Shown here one piece after another: positions 25,395-37,300 of a stretch of 64,000 nucleotides of DNA. The number at the start of each line of letters is the position of its first letter. Position 1 is the first letter of the stretch. The stretch is from Camarhynchus parvulus (lineage: Eukaryota; Chordata; Aves; Passeriformes; Thraupidae): contig NC_044574.1 of the NCBI RefSeq assembly GCF_901933205.1, forward strand, positions 20,507,733-20,571,732, read 5' to 3'. The position numbers were made by a program, and so were the translations under genes. Below the pieces are notes generated by a model. That model was not told where the DNA came from, did not search any database, and worked only from the letters and a program-made list of their open reading frames with translations.

Positions 25395-25487
25395 AAATTT
25401 TCAGTAATGCTGAAGTTCTTATGAGGTTTACATCTTTAACATTAATTGATTTTTGTTTAGTTGTAGTAAATTACTATAAATTGCCAT

Positions 25488-26068
25488 TGTTGCAATATGA
25501 CCCCAGCCAGCAGCCAAGCACCCACAAAGCTGCTTGCTCACTCTCCTCTCCATGGAGGGGGAGAAAATAAAAGGAATATGAGAAGACTTGAAGATTGTGA
25601 TAAAGGCAGTTTTGTAGGTGAAGTGAAATCTGTGCACACAAACAAAGCAAAATAAGGAATTCATTCACTACTCCCATTGGCAGACAGGTGTTTAGCAACT
25701 TCCTCAAAAGCACGCCTTCATCACAAGTAGTGGTTTCTTGGGAAATTAAATGCCATGACCCCAACCTTCCCCCCCTTTTCTTCTTCTTTCCCTGAGCTTT
25801 TCTTGCTGAGCATGGCATCATGAGACATGGGATATCTCTGTTGGTTGATTTAGTCAGCTGTCCTGGCTGTGTTTCCTCCCAGTTTCTTTCTCACCCCAGG
25901 CCTACTTACTGGCAGAGAGGGGAAAAGTGAAATTCGATTCTGCACAAGCTCTGCTTACCAATAGAGAAAAGATTGGTGTACTATCAACATCATTTCAGTC
26001 ACAAATCTGAAACACGGTACCATATCTGCTGCTGTGAAGAAAAGTCAGTCTCAGACAGATGCCACACA
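25488..26068 (-). mobile_element. Degenerate solo LTR of an avian endogenous retrovirus
   Basis: Read on the minus strand, this 581-base block follows, in order, a long-terminal-repeat family I recognise from neoavian genomes: the 5' segment with TTTTCTTC, the ACACAGCCAGGACAGCTGAC block, a region where the TATA box should be, the GTAGTGAATGAATTCCTT segment, the TTTGCTTTG segment, the place of the poly(A) signal, and the terminal GGCTGCTGGCTGGGG. Both the TATA box and the poly(A) signal look mutated. GCCAT at 25483-25487 and ACCAT at 26069-26073 look like a 5-base target duplication with one change. No internal gag, pol or env sequence adjoins it, so it is a solo LTR left by recombination. The open frames within it are not genes. 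The family (ERVL or ERVK) was not determined. Confidence 0.82.
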
Positions 26069-29000
26069 ACCATCTAATTATTTAATTACCTCATATTCTA
26101 AGGTTTTTTCCAAGGAGTAAGGTGAGCTTTGATTTTCTGTCATTTTTTCCTCAAGTTACTAAGTCTTAATGATAATTTCGTCATAATAGTAATAAAAATT
26201 CATGTTTTCAAAGCAGTAAAATTATTGGCTCAAATTCATTGTTTTGGCTTGTGTCATGAGGCAGCACAGAGGATCAGACAGAAATTGGTGATTCTGTCTC
26301 AGGACCTAATGTAGTTGGAATAGCAAATCCATTGGAAGTCTTAACATTGACCTGAAAGTCATCTGGATAAGCACCTGTTTATAAATTCTCATGAAGTCAG
26401 GAGAGATTGTTCATAATTACATATACCTACTCATACCAGAAAAGATATTTATCAAACTGGTTTTATTTGGCTTGACTTAAGGTGTATTTTTTCACATTTA
26501 CTCCATGCTATTAGCTGCTCTGTTATGCTGAATGACATCTGTAAGTTGTTATTTCTGATGTTATATCAAATGTCAAATTGTATCAAACATAGTCATAGAA
26601 TCTTTTATAACAGAGTTCCTGAAGGCTTCTGTATAACCTACAGTTGGATGCAGAAATATGTTACAATCATTCAGAAGAATAATAAAGAAAATCTAAAAGC
26701 ATGATATATATACACTTATCTGCATCGGCAACATGATGATATCTTAATATGTCACAATGCTGTCTATAATCACAGATGAAGCTAACTGCATAAGACAGCA
26801 TGATATGTTGTAAAATATGTCAATATTTGATCTAGTAGAAAAGGAACAATTTATTTACCATCAGATGTTCCACATTTTAGCCCTTGAGCATTAAAGAATG
26901 AGCCTTGGAAACCATTTGAAAAGTGTAAATTGATTATTATTGTTTGTCCTTGTTAACAGGGGCTTTGGTTTCTGAACTTTAAGGATAAATTGCCTTTAGG
27001 ACTCATTCAGACAAGTAATTCCACTTTAGAAGTAAGTGCACATATGGTTCTCCTGTCAGATGTGGGGAGTTTCTTACCTCCAACAGGAAAGAGCTGGAAG
27101 AAGCAGCTGGTAAAAACAGGGGGCAGTAACCTCCCGGCCCTGCACAGCATGCTTAATTGTCATCCTGTGGTAGAGATTTCAAAGTACACATAAATGTAGA
27201 AATGGTGTTCTGAGGAAAAAGAAAAGTAAATAAGGGATTTTAACTGCTAATTTTTTTTAATTGTTCTGAGAAATTTGAAAGTGTTGAGATTGCTTGTTGT
27301 ATAGAGTTGTATAGAGACTGCTGTACCTGTTTTTGGAAGATTACCCATGTTTCTTTTGAGTCCTCTAATTGTAGAAGGAATAAACCAGTTAGGCTTCTTG
27401 GAGGAGGGATGTGAAAGAACTTATTTTTTTCAAATGTTCCTAAATGGCTTATTATGAACAGTGGATAAATTTGTGGAATGGATTTCCAAACAAAATAGCT
27501 GGCTGAAGATCATGGCAGCAAATCACAGGAATGACAGAGTAAATGGAGATTTATATTGAAATGGTAGTAATACAAAATACATAGTTGGACTGTTTTCCCC
27601 CGGGCTATAACTATTACCTACGAGAGGTTTATCTATTAAACCAATAATTTTATGAAACTCACAAATGAGAAGACATAAAAATCCATTCTGTTTATGTTTA
27701 CACTACCTAAAAGGAAAAAAGGGGGAAAGGCTAATGGAATATATATTAAGCACATGCTGAATGGTGTCTTTTTACATTTGATTTCCCTCATAAATGTCTC
27801 TTCATTAAGTGTTTTAGCTCTACTTTTTTAAAAATTTGATATAACATAATGGATGCTGCTTTAAATACTTTTCTACTTTGCTTTGGCCACAAACTTAGAA
27901 ATACAGAATGAAAAGGAGAGGCACAAGAAACTCTGGTGCTACCCAGCATATTATTTTTTAGACATTTTTGTCCAAGGGTACAAAACTGCAGAAGCATTAG
28001 TGGTGTACTGTTAGACATCTTGCATCTAAATTCTTTAAAACCTTTAAAAAAAGGAGCATACACTGACAGTGTAATAGAATTTATGACTATATTTTTTTCC
28101 TAAAAGCTTTTCTACTGCTATTGTGATTTTTGTTCTGCTTGAGAGTACTTCACCTCTGTCCCTAAGCTGCTCAAGCCTTCTTCATATCTGGAGGTCACTT
28201 CTGTTGTTTTTTTTGGTTTTTTAAAAATATTCTTTAAGTGCTTAAAACAAACAAAAAGTCTTTAATGGAAACATTTGACTGGGAGGAAAAAAAAGTGAGA
28301 AAAAGGAAACATTCAACAAACAGGAGACAAAAAGGGGAGTCAGTGAATGGGGTGTGAAGAAGGCAATACATGCCTAAATCAGCATATTGAAATGGTAATG
28401 TGGAAACCAGGGCAAGGTAGCTTTTTGCCTCTCCTTAGAGTACACAGAAAAAAATTCTTCATTGTCCTTTTATAACAATTTGGAGAATCTTATTAGTGTT
28501 TTGTTGGGTGTTGATAAGGTTACATAAAGAAAGACATTTTATGTTTCATAGGCTTCTAACTGTTGTCCTCCGGGGTCTTTCTTACCTGTCAGTATATCTG
28601 AGACCAGATGCAATACAGTCAGAAAAATTCTAGTGCTGAGCAATGCTTTTTATTATAACTGAAGTCTTATAATTTCTGAATAGAAAATGGGTTTCTCAGT
28701 GTCCTAAGTACTACCATTCCTTTTCCTGCCTTCCCAGTGCGACTCTTTACTACACATCTTGGCTTAATTTTCATTGTCATTCTGCGCTATTGTTTGCTCC
28801 TTTGGAACAACTCCTGTCTGTGAGGCAGCGTGAAATGTAATTTGTTATGTATTTGTGATTTTTTTACTTTTTCAGTGTTACAGTTCTATTATAGAGTTAG
28901 TCTGTGGATTTGTCAAGGTCATTTGGATTCAAATCCTACTTTCTTCCTGGTGCTCAGAGCCTTTCCCTGTTTTGGGTCATCCACAGTTTCCAGGAGTATA

Positions 29001-29856
29001 ACATTATTCAAGGTTAAAGAAATATTGAGCCAAATGCAAGAAATTTGCAGTTTCACCTTTTCCTGCCAGCAAAATATGGATAGCTACCAATTGCCAAATG
29101 GCAATTTTTTTCAACTAACTGAATATCAGTGTCACGGAGAACACTAATACTGTGGTCATTTCATCTGGGCAAGTTAATATTGAACCTCTTGTCTATATAA
29201 TCTTTCAGTCACTTAAGATTATTTCTTTCTTTCTTTCAGTTCTGGCTTTAAATCAGATGGTCTTTGAATAAACTAACCTACATACAAAGAATGACCGTTA
29301 ACCAAAATAAATTAAGCTAGTACAACTCCTAGAAAATCAAAATCAAAACCCCTCCTAGAAAAGAACAACAGTTTCGTATTTTTGTATTTTCACTTCTAGT
29401 CAAGTGAAAATCTGAATGTTCTTTGAAAAAATGTGCATATTAAATTTAAAAGAGTTTGGTTTAAAAACACACTAAATACCAGACACAGAGACAATTATTA
29501 GATACTGAATACAACCATATTATTGTCATACCCTAAATGGGAATATAGCGACATAGCCAGTTTGTTTAGGTAGTAATGGCAGTATGGAATTCAAAATGAG
29601 CTGCAAAAAAAACCCCATAAAAATGTGAGTTCAGTGTTTTTGTAGTTGCACACAGCCATACACTGCTGATCAGTTGGTTAAAACTGGGACTAAGCCAGTT
29701 CCGTTACCTACACAATCCAATCTCACTGGGCCCTGCAGCATAAGCCTACATCTAAATCAGGGAGAAAACTATGGAACTGCTGCCAAGCTTGGCAGTCACA
29801 GAGAATCTGGCCTGAAATGGGCCAAAATACTTGCTACTTCTATGAAGTCTATTTTT

Positions 29857-29895
29857 ATTGATTATTAGTTCAGTCATCATTGATTATTAGTTCAG
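29857..29895. repeat. 17-base direct repeat, 22-base period
   Basis: ATTGATTATTAGTTCAG occurs at 29857-29873 and 29879-29895, separated by TCATC. The perfect copies suggest a recent partial tandem duplication. Confidence 0.85.
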
Positions 29896-32873
29896 CAGCT
29901 TTCCTGCTGCTTCAAACTCTTATTTGTTTGTTTGTTTGTGTGAGTTAATTTGAGTTCTTCTAATGTTGAAATAATAACTGTATATAATAGCTGATAGTTC
30001 ATTTTGTGTATCAGCCATTAATCCAGTGGTCTGGACTTGCTAATTAAATCTATCTGCACTGCTGCTCTTCTAAAGTTAGGAAAGCAGGACTGAGGTAAAT
30101 CAGATGTAGCAATTCTAGTTTCTTCTTGCTGTGGAGGTAGGCACGTCATTGCTATTACCTTGGTTAATGCAAGGCTTCCTTTCAAGTTTGACTTCTTGTA
30201 ATGGAAGCTACAAAGTATAGATTTATTTGTTCATGGGTTATGCTCATGGGCTTCGTGACTCTGTTGCAATTCCTAAAGCACTCATTATATTTTATTTATT
30301 ATTTTGCCTCTCCTCCCCTTCAGAAAATTTTCATTGGCTTCAAAGAGAGATGATAATGCATTTACAATTTGTTCGGTTCTTAACTGATAGAGAAAGAAGG
30401 AACAAGAAGGAGTTTTGCTGTTTGGTTTCCACATCATTTTTGCTTTGCCATTTATTCCATTGTCAGCCTTTGTTATTCTTTAGAACTCTTTTGAGCAGGA
30501 AGTGGACAAAGGAGAAAAATCTGACTGAGAAGACTTTAACAAATCTGGTCAGGGAAAGAAAAGGGAAAGTAATATCTGTTTGAAGAGAGAAGAGAACCAT
30601 GCTGTGGAGATATCTCAGTCTTGTGGGTACATGCATATGTGATCAGGATATCAGTATATAGCTCTTATGTGTCAGCTGAACCCTTTGCCAAAATGAGGTC
30701 TTAATTCATGTGGGCACGAGTTTGAAAAGTAGTTTTCAAATAGATTTTTTTTTTTCCAAAATGACATTAACCTTTGGAAAAGCATGGCTTTGATTTTTAA
30801 GTTCAGCAGTGGAAAAACTTTTAATTTAATATGCTTGATTTTTAAGTTCCATCAATAAAATTTGATTTAAAAGCAGCTTTCAAAAATGCTGCATAGATGT
30901 GTTCCTATACTTTTTTGTTATTCTTTGAATATATCAACTATGCTTCTATATTTTGTATTTCATGATCTACTGAAACAACATCTTAGGTTTGTTCAAAGAA
31001 AAAAGAAAAAATACTTTGTTTAATTAAGAAGAAAATACACAAAGATTTCTTCATATTTTTCACAATGATAATTTTCATTTAGTTTTTCCATTTTATTCCT
31101 TGTATTTATATGAGTCCATAGAATAATTACCTTTATTTTTACTCAATTTGATTGGACAACTCTTTTAATACTTATATTAAAGTGTAATATTTGTAGATGA
31201 GGGAAAGCAGTTCCAATAAAATGACCAACAACTAGAAGGAATTAAAAAACCAGAAGAAAAGCTATTTTGAAAAAAGTTATTTGTCTTACTGGCACCATTT
31301 ACATTTTTTTTTCATTTGAGCATAATGTAAAATTCAAAATAAAAGTGAGATAATTAAGGAAATAGAATTTAAATTAAAATTTAAAAATTACTAGTTAGAA
31401 AAAATAGTTTATAATATTAAGTTACATTATGCTAGATCATTAAAAGCTTGCTTTTTGGGCAGATGAATATAGACAATTCCCACTACAATCAGTGAAGAGC
31501 AGTGGGTGATTAGTGCCTCCAAAGATAACTCCTTCAGCTAGATCAGATCCAGGTTAATTGTTAGGATGAGAGAATTAGAAAAGGAAAAAATTCAGAGTTG
31601 GAGGAAGAAATGTTTACTCCAGAAGGCTGTACCAGTCAGCTGCTGTGTATCCCATCTACATAAGATTTTATTGAAAGGAATCTCACAGTGAATATTTTCT
31701 GTATAATATATATATGTTTTTAAACATTATTTTAAAAAGGATTTTGGAGCACAGCCTGAAATAAGGATAAGATTTTAAAGCATTTTCTGTATGGAACTGA
31801 GACTAGTTTAAATTTTCAGGCTGGGGATGTAAAAATTGCTTCTTTTTGTTAGTTGAAGAATCAGTTCAGTATGCTGGAACTGTTCCTTAGGGAGGAAAAA
31901 GAAGCAAGTGCAGACTCCTGGCTGGAGCCCAGCTGCCTGTTAGAGTTCCAGAGCATGTCCTGATTCACTTCTATTTGTTCTTCTCTCACTTGTTCATTCA
32001 TATCCTTTCCACTGAATCATGAAACAAGAAACTGTGAAATCTTTGGGTCAGTGGATTCTGGTATACTCTTAGATCTCTAGGCATACTGTGATTGAATGCA
32101 GTTGACAGTGGGTTTAGTACTGTGATTCCTTAGAGCTTTTTTTTTCTAACGTGGGCAGTACTAGGTAGCAGACTATTTGTGTCTAGAAACACTGAACTGA
32201 AATACTGTCACTGATATTATCAACAGTTTTTTCCAAAATACTAACCCTGTAAAAGAAAAGATAAATAAATACTCCTACATACATTTAATAATGTATTTAC
32301 AAACAAACTTCACAAACCAAATAGTTAAAAATCTATTTTGTAAACTATGTTCTGATCCATTACTGCATAAAGGGAGTAGCTCAATTTTTGTACTGCAAAC
32401 TTTTTTATTTCTTATTTGTCTGTGACAGTAGTACACAGGATTTGGTCTGTTGCTGGTTGTGGTGTAATGAGGCATGGACCTGTAGAACTTTGGATCTGTT
32501 GGAATCTAAAAAATAATTCCTTGGCATTATTACAATAATCTTGAATTTAGCATCTGAATACGTGTTTGAACAAGCAAGTGCATAGGTTTGGTTAAACAAA
32601 AAAGGAATTGTTTTCTTAATTTTCTGGTTACAAATGAAATAAATGTGTAAATGTATAGAAAATAGTAAGGAAATAGTATGTTCTTAAAATATAAAGTTAA
32701 ATAGGTGAAGAAAGTCTGGATAGTTGGTATTTTGAGTCTTAGGTCTAACAGGTTTCCAAAGTCCTGTCTTGTTTTCTTGAATTGTCATTCTGTTGGACTC
32801 TAGAAAATTTAGAAGCTAGGTATAATGGTATAAGGGAGAATAAAATAGTGTAATACTGCTTCTGCTCCCTGAA

Positions 32874-32900
32874 AGCACATTCCATTTAGCACATTCCATT
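32874..32900. repeat. 13-base direct repeat, 14-base period
   Basis: AGCACATTCCATT occurs at 32874-32886 and 32888-32900 with a single T between the copies. Confidence 0.85.
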
Positions 32901-33689
32901 CATACCCAGTTCACCTTAGAGGTCTGATGCATGGGCACGAATGTCTAACTTTGTGACACTCGGCGCCTCCGTCTATCACTGGGTTGCTCCTGAGCAGAGG
33001 AATTGCTCATGCAGCAGTTATTGGGTCAGCGCAAGTAGAAGCCCAAATATTAAAGAATCAGTGCTCTTTGGCCTCACTATGTTGGGTTGTAAAGTGCAGT
33101 TTTTAGCTGCTGCCTCATAAACAGCTTTGCTGTTCCTGGTGTGGGTGTATATATCTGTGAGAAGGCAGAAAGGTGGAGAGCTGAAGCAAAGATCACTTCT
33201 ATCAGGAAAGCTGCTCTTTTTCTTGCAGCAGAAGCTCTCAGTTGAAACCCACATCCAGTTGGAAATCTTTGCTTGCTACTTAGATTTGCCAATTGATTTT
33301 AAGACAATGTATTCATCACACACATACAATAAAATGAAGAGAAAGTCTGAAAGAATGTAGAAAGTAACAACTTTGCAGCCATAGAACAGATTTTTCTGTT
33401 TATCCCTCTGGTAGGTACTTAGTGCCAGTACAGGGAATCACCTTTCCTCCTCTTCTGCATCAGTTTAGCTCCCATGTAATGTCTAACGTAGCTCACAGTG
33501 GCTTGCATAGCACTGATCTCATGAATTCAGGTCAGAGTTGAAAACAGTTTTCCAGGTCTGAGTTTACAGTTGTGCTACTCTGAAATCAAAATCAGTTTTA
33601 TTTTAGTCTGGTTCAAAGACGTTGAAATCAAAATCATCAGAATTTTCCAGATTATTTACACTTTGGTTTGCTTTTTTTGGTTGGTTTGT

Positions 33690-33757
33690 ATATTGTTTGT
33701 GGCTTTTTTTTTTTTGGTTTGGTTTGGTTTGGTTTTGTTTTGTTTTGGGGTTTTTTC
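33690..33757. repeat. T/G-only tract with (GGTTT)4
   Basis: Almost entirely T and G. GG doublets at 33716, 33721, 33726 and 33731 are each separated by TTT, then a GGGG run follows at 33747. The regular GG spacing could form a two-layer G-quadruplex on the plus strand. Confidence 0.85.
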
Positions 33758-33904
33758 CAGAGGGAGTGGGACAATTATAAGAAATTCCAAGTGCTCTTGG
33801 AAGGCTCTAGAGGTCTTTTGAGGAGTTCAAAGGATCCCTTGGGTACTGAAATAAACTCTCACTTTAGAAACTTCAGGGTGTTTAATTAGTACTCCTCTCT
33901 TTGT

Positions 33905-34085
33905 TCCTGGTTTGCAACAAAGACTCTTTGTCAGCTTTGGGTTAAACTATTAATGAAAAGGGTGTGTTAATTAAACAACCTGCTTATTTCTAATTGGCAA
34001 AAGTACTCTAGCCCTCCTGAGACTTACAGCCAAGCACAGCAATGTCTGCTAAGAGATACTCATGAGCTGCTGAGAGATGCCATAG
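33905..34085. promoter_or_regulatory. Candidate conserved non-coding element
   Basis: Contains TATTAATGA (about 33948), the palindrome TTAATTAA (33967-33974), TAATTGG (33991-33997), TTGTCAGCTTTGGG and CATGAGCTGCTGAG. Homeodomain-type cores cluster within 60 bases, with little low-complexity sequence. Function is inferred from composition and motifs alone. Confidence 0.3.
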
Positions 34086-34320
34086 AAAATATTAACATAA
34101 AGAAAAAGTAGCAATAGTAACAATCTTGTGTGGGGAATGCTTCACAAAAGATAAAATATGGATATTCATATTCTCAGGGATCTTCCTATTTTTTTACTTT
34201 TCTTTTTCTTTCTTCACAGTATACAATTTTCATGATTTACAGGTAAAACCCCTTACTTAGTGGGACATTTGAAATTTCCAGGTTCTATTACAGCATGTAG
34301 AAACAATATTCAGCTCTTCT

Positions 34321-34384
34321 TCTTGTTATTTTGGGGGTTTTTGTGTTGGTTTTTTTTTTCTTTTTTGTTTGTTTGTTTTTTAAT
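34321..34384. repeat. T/G-rich low-complexity tract
   Basis: T-rich sequence with GGGGG, GTTGG and three GTTT units, resembling the tracts at 33690 and 43022. Confidence 0.85.
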
Positions 34385-37300
34385 ATTTGTCTGTTCTAGA
34401 CGTCATTGATTGAGGGAAAAGAAGAGCAGCACCTGTATGAAAACAGCCTCTGAGATGGAATGCAATGATTTCACACAGCAAAGTTGCAGAATTGCCTCTT
34501 TTGAGTTTTTTTTTGTGTGTTTATGGCCACTAATGTATTAAAGAAAATCCCTACTGATAATCCCCTCAATTTAGTTAGTGTTATGCAAGACAGCCAGCAG
34601 CTGGGTTGACAGAATGGTGCACAATCATTCCATCCCAGTATGTTATGTCAGTACAAAGGAAAATTTCATGAGATGCAATAGGTTTTAGTTTATATTTCTT
34701 TGAAGAAAAGAAGTTATCTCTTATCTCTCAGCCACATGGCCTATGCTACTACCTTAGAAACACATTAAATATTTTACATGTACTTTTTTTACATGCAAAT
34801 GTTTATTGGAATTTCAATACAGATACATTTATTATCCGACATATATAAATTAGTTGGAGAATCGTATTTATAAAAAGTATTGAAGAATCCAATTTTTGCA
34901 GCAGTGTTTTGTTGCATACTAAAGCATATTGTAATGAATTAATGCAACACTAAAGTTCATAAGAATCCAGTTTGAATTTGCTAACCTGTGTTGGCCATTT
35001 GCTGTTTAACTGAGAAAATAACTAATTTTCACATGGATTAGGAAGACTCTATTTTATGAATTTAAGTAGTTAATGCACCTTAATGGAAATGTGAGTACTG
35101 AGAACTAGACATTTTTATTTTTTGACAACATCTTGGAGATATACAGGAGTCAGGTGTGCATGTGTGTGTTTCTGTGTGTGTCAAATGTACATAGCTTTAA
35201 AATCCAGTGGTTAAAGACAGTAATCTTTACTCTGCCAGCTGCACAGCAGCTGAGGAAGAGGTTTTTAAAAAATTGTTTTTTTCTGTTAAACATCCAAGTA
35301 ATCTCAGATTGGCCAGTATGTATTTCTTATCCCAGGGTGGAACACAAATAATCAACACTTCTTGTCTTAGATGTGGAAAATATTTTAAGATATAATTAGG
35401 AGAAGATGCTGATGGGTTTGTCTCATCTGCAATTTTCCGCTTCTGTCAGAAAGGTCAGTAACTTTGTCTCCAATTCCTTATAATGTGCTGCAGAAGCATT
35501 TTTTAAAAGTAAGTAATTGCCTTGTCTTACTTACAGTAGTCCCAATATTTAGATGGTAATACGAGAAAATGGATGAAGTAACCTTTAGAAGAGCTTTTTG
35601 TACCTAAGATTTGAGATATTATTGTTTGATTTTACTAAAATTCTTATTTTAGGTTATATTTTTTTTAACCTATCCTGAAAGAAGTTTTCATCAAGGGTTG
35701 TTGGGTGATGATCTGGGTGGGAAAGAGCTGTCAAAAAAATCTTGAAAATGAGGACTCGAATTTAGAGCACGGTGCACATGCAAGTGTCCTTAACAGAAGG
35801 GGATGTCTAAATGACTTTTAACTTCTTTGTTTAGTTGCTATGTTTGATTGAGTAAAATTGTAATAAAATAATTTATTTACCTAGGACTATTTCCTTAGTA
35901 AGAAACTTGAAATTGATTTTAACTAGACATATTTCTTCCCTGAAGTAATACAAAATCTTTGTCTCATAAATGCATACAGAGGCTTTGTGGCTCATCAGGG
36001 TGCCATGACATTCCAGAGCATTGATTCTGTGGTGTTAAAGGGTGACATATTTGGTGCTAACAGGCCATCAGAGTATTGGAATTTGAACTGTACACGGTAA
36101 GAAGCACTGACTTTCCTGTAACATGACAGGCTTTTTAAAGCAGTGGGAGTAATGCTAGTCTTACATAGTTCCTTATGTATAAAGTTCAAACATTAATAAG
36201 ATTTTTGTATAATTAAATTATTAAAATCAGATAATGTTTTTAAAATTCTAAAAATAAAATTTAATATTAACTGTTTTGTAAGAGCCACCACCATTCTGCA
36301 TTTTTTAATTTTTTCTTTTTTTTTTCTTCTGCAAAATGTAATCTGTCTTAGGTAAAGATCTTAACTTTTTTTTTTAGTGTAGTTTTTAGCAGCATACAGG
36401 ATTTGTTTGCATTTCAGGTATGCGCTCTTCTCTTTATATTGAAGGCTAAAGACATCTAAGTGTAAAGTTGTTCCAGTTTTATGTTGCCTTGAAGGGCACC
36501 AAATACAGACCAAAGGAGCATGTGAACCACAGAGGGTTAAAACTGAGCGTCTTCTGGTTTTCTGTCTTTCAGATGAACTGGGTTTTTTAGTTTTAGTGAC
36601 CTGGAGTGTTTTCTTTGAAAAGAACATATTGATTATTTTTTTATTTTATAACTTTGATTATAATTATTGTGCAAAAAATAAAATCAGCAAAGTCAAAAAA
36701 AGTGAGCTAATTCTATCATCTTTGGAAATTAATCAGATTTATGGTTTAAAAGTCTGTGGGACTCAAATTACAGATGTTTACATATTCATTCTGTTTTGTG
36801 TTTGAATACCAGTTGCCCTGCAAAGAAATGTAGAATATATTTTATATCATATATTTGCTCTGTTTTCTAACACAAGTGTTTTGCTTAAGCAGATTTGCTG
36901 GGAAGTGACAGCACTGAAAAATTGGACACAATGACTGCTGGAAGTATTTCAGTTCCCAGCAATCTAAATAGTACAGAAGAGAGAAAATGAAATATCACCA
37001 TGTTTTAAAGATGACAGTTTGGTCAAAGACTGCTTTTTACTCTAAAAACAAATTGAGTAAATCAAGTAGATCTAAAATGTCTGCACGCATTGAAGATGCA
37101 AAACCTTTTTAGTTCCTTTTATTTTTTTCCTTGCCTCCTCTCTCTTTATAAGCATATGGTAGAGCAGTGACTTATTAAATGTAAAACACTCCGTGAGTAG
37201 CATAATTCTTCTGGTTTAATTGTTATCTTTTGATAGTTTTGAATCATAACAGGTTTTCATGAAACATAGTTACATAATCTATATAAAATTTGGTAAAATC

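Larger units (their letters stand above)
16794..25487. other. AT-rich intron, no gene seen
   Basis: Open frames stay below about 90 codons and are not recognisable. It contains a 9-base hairpin TCTTCCTCT/AGAGGAAGA with a 4-base loop (17260-17281), a very AT-rich block (21300-21500), nested inverted repeats (21932-21973), a short GT run (21992-22004), a T15 run (22106-22120), an A14 run (23718-23731) and an 18-base near-duplicate pair (25348-25394). Confidence 0.6.
26069..33689. other. AT-rich intron, no gene seen
   Basis: The longest open frames are 118 codons (30227-30583) and 105 codons (28830-29147). Neither has a recognisable domain, and I take both as chance. The stretch contains TTTC and TTTG short runs (about 29222-29238 and 29921-29937), a 17-base repeat pair (29857-29895) and a 13-base repeat pair (32874-32900). 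A tRNA B-box look-alike at about 28926 has no tRNA around it. A CpG-bearing patch near 32960-33030 stands out slightly. Confidence 0.6.

Noticed and set aside
28915..28940. tRNA B-box look-alike GGATTCAAATCC
   Set aside because: No A box at the right distance and no cloverleaf could be drawn, so neither a tRNA nor a tRNA-derived SINE is supported.
30227..30583. 118-codon plus-strand frame
   Set aside because: No domain is recognisable. It mixes hydrophobic and basic stretches as random AT-rich DNA does.
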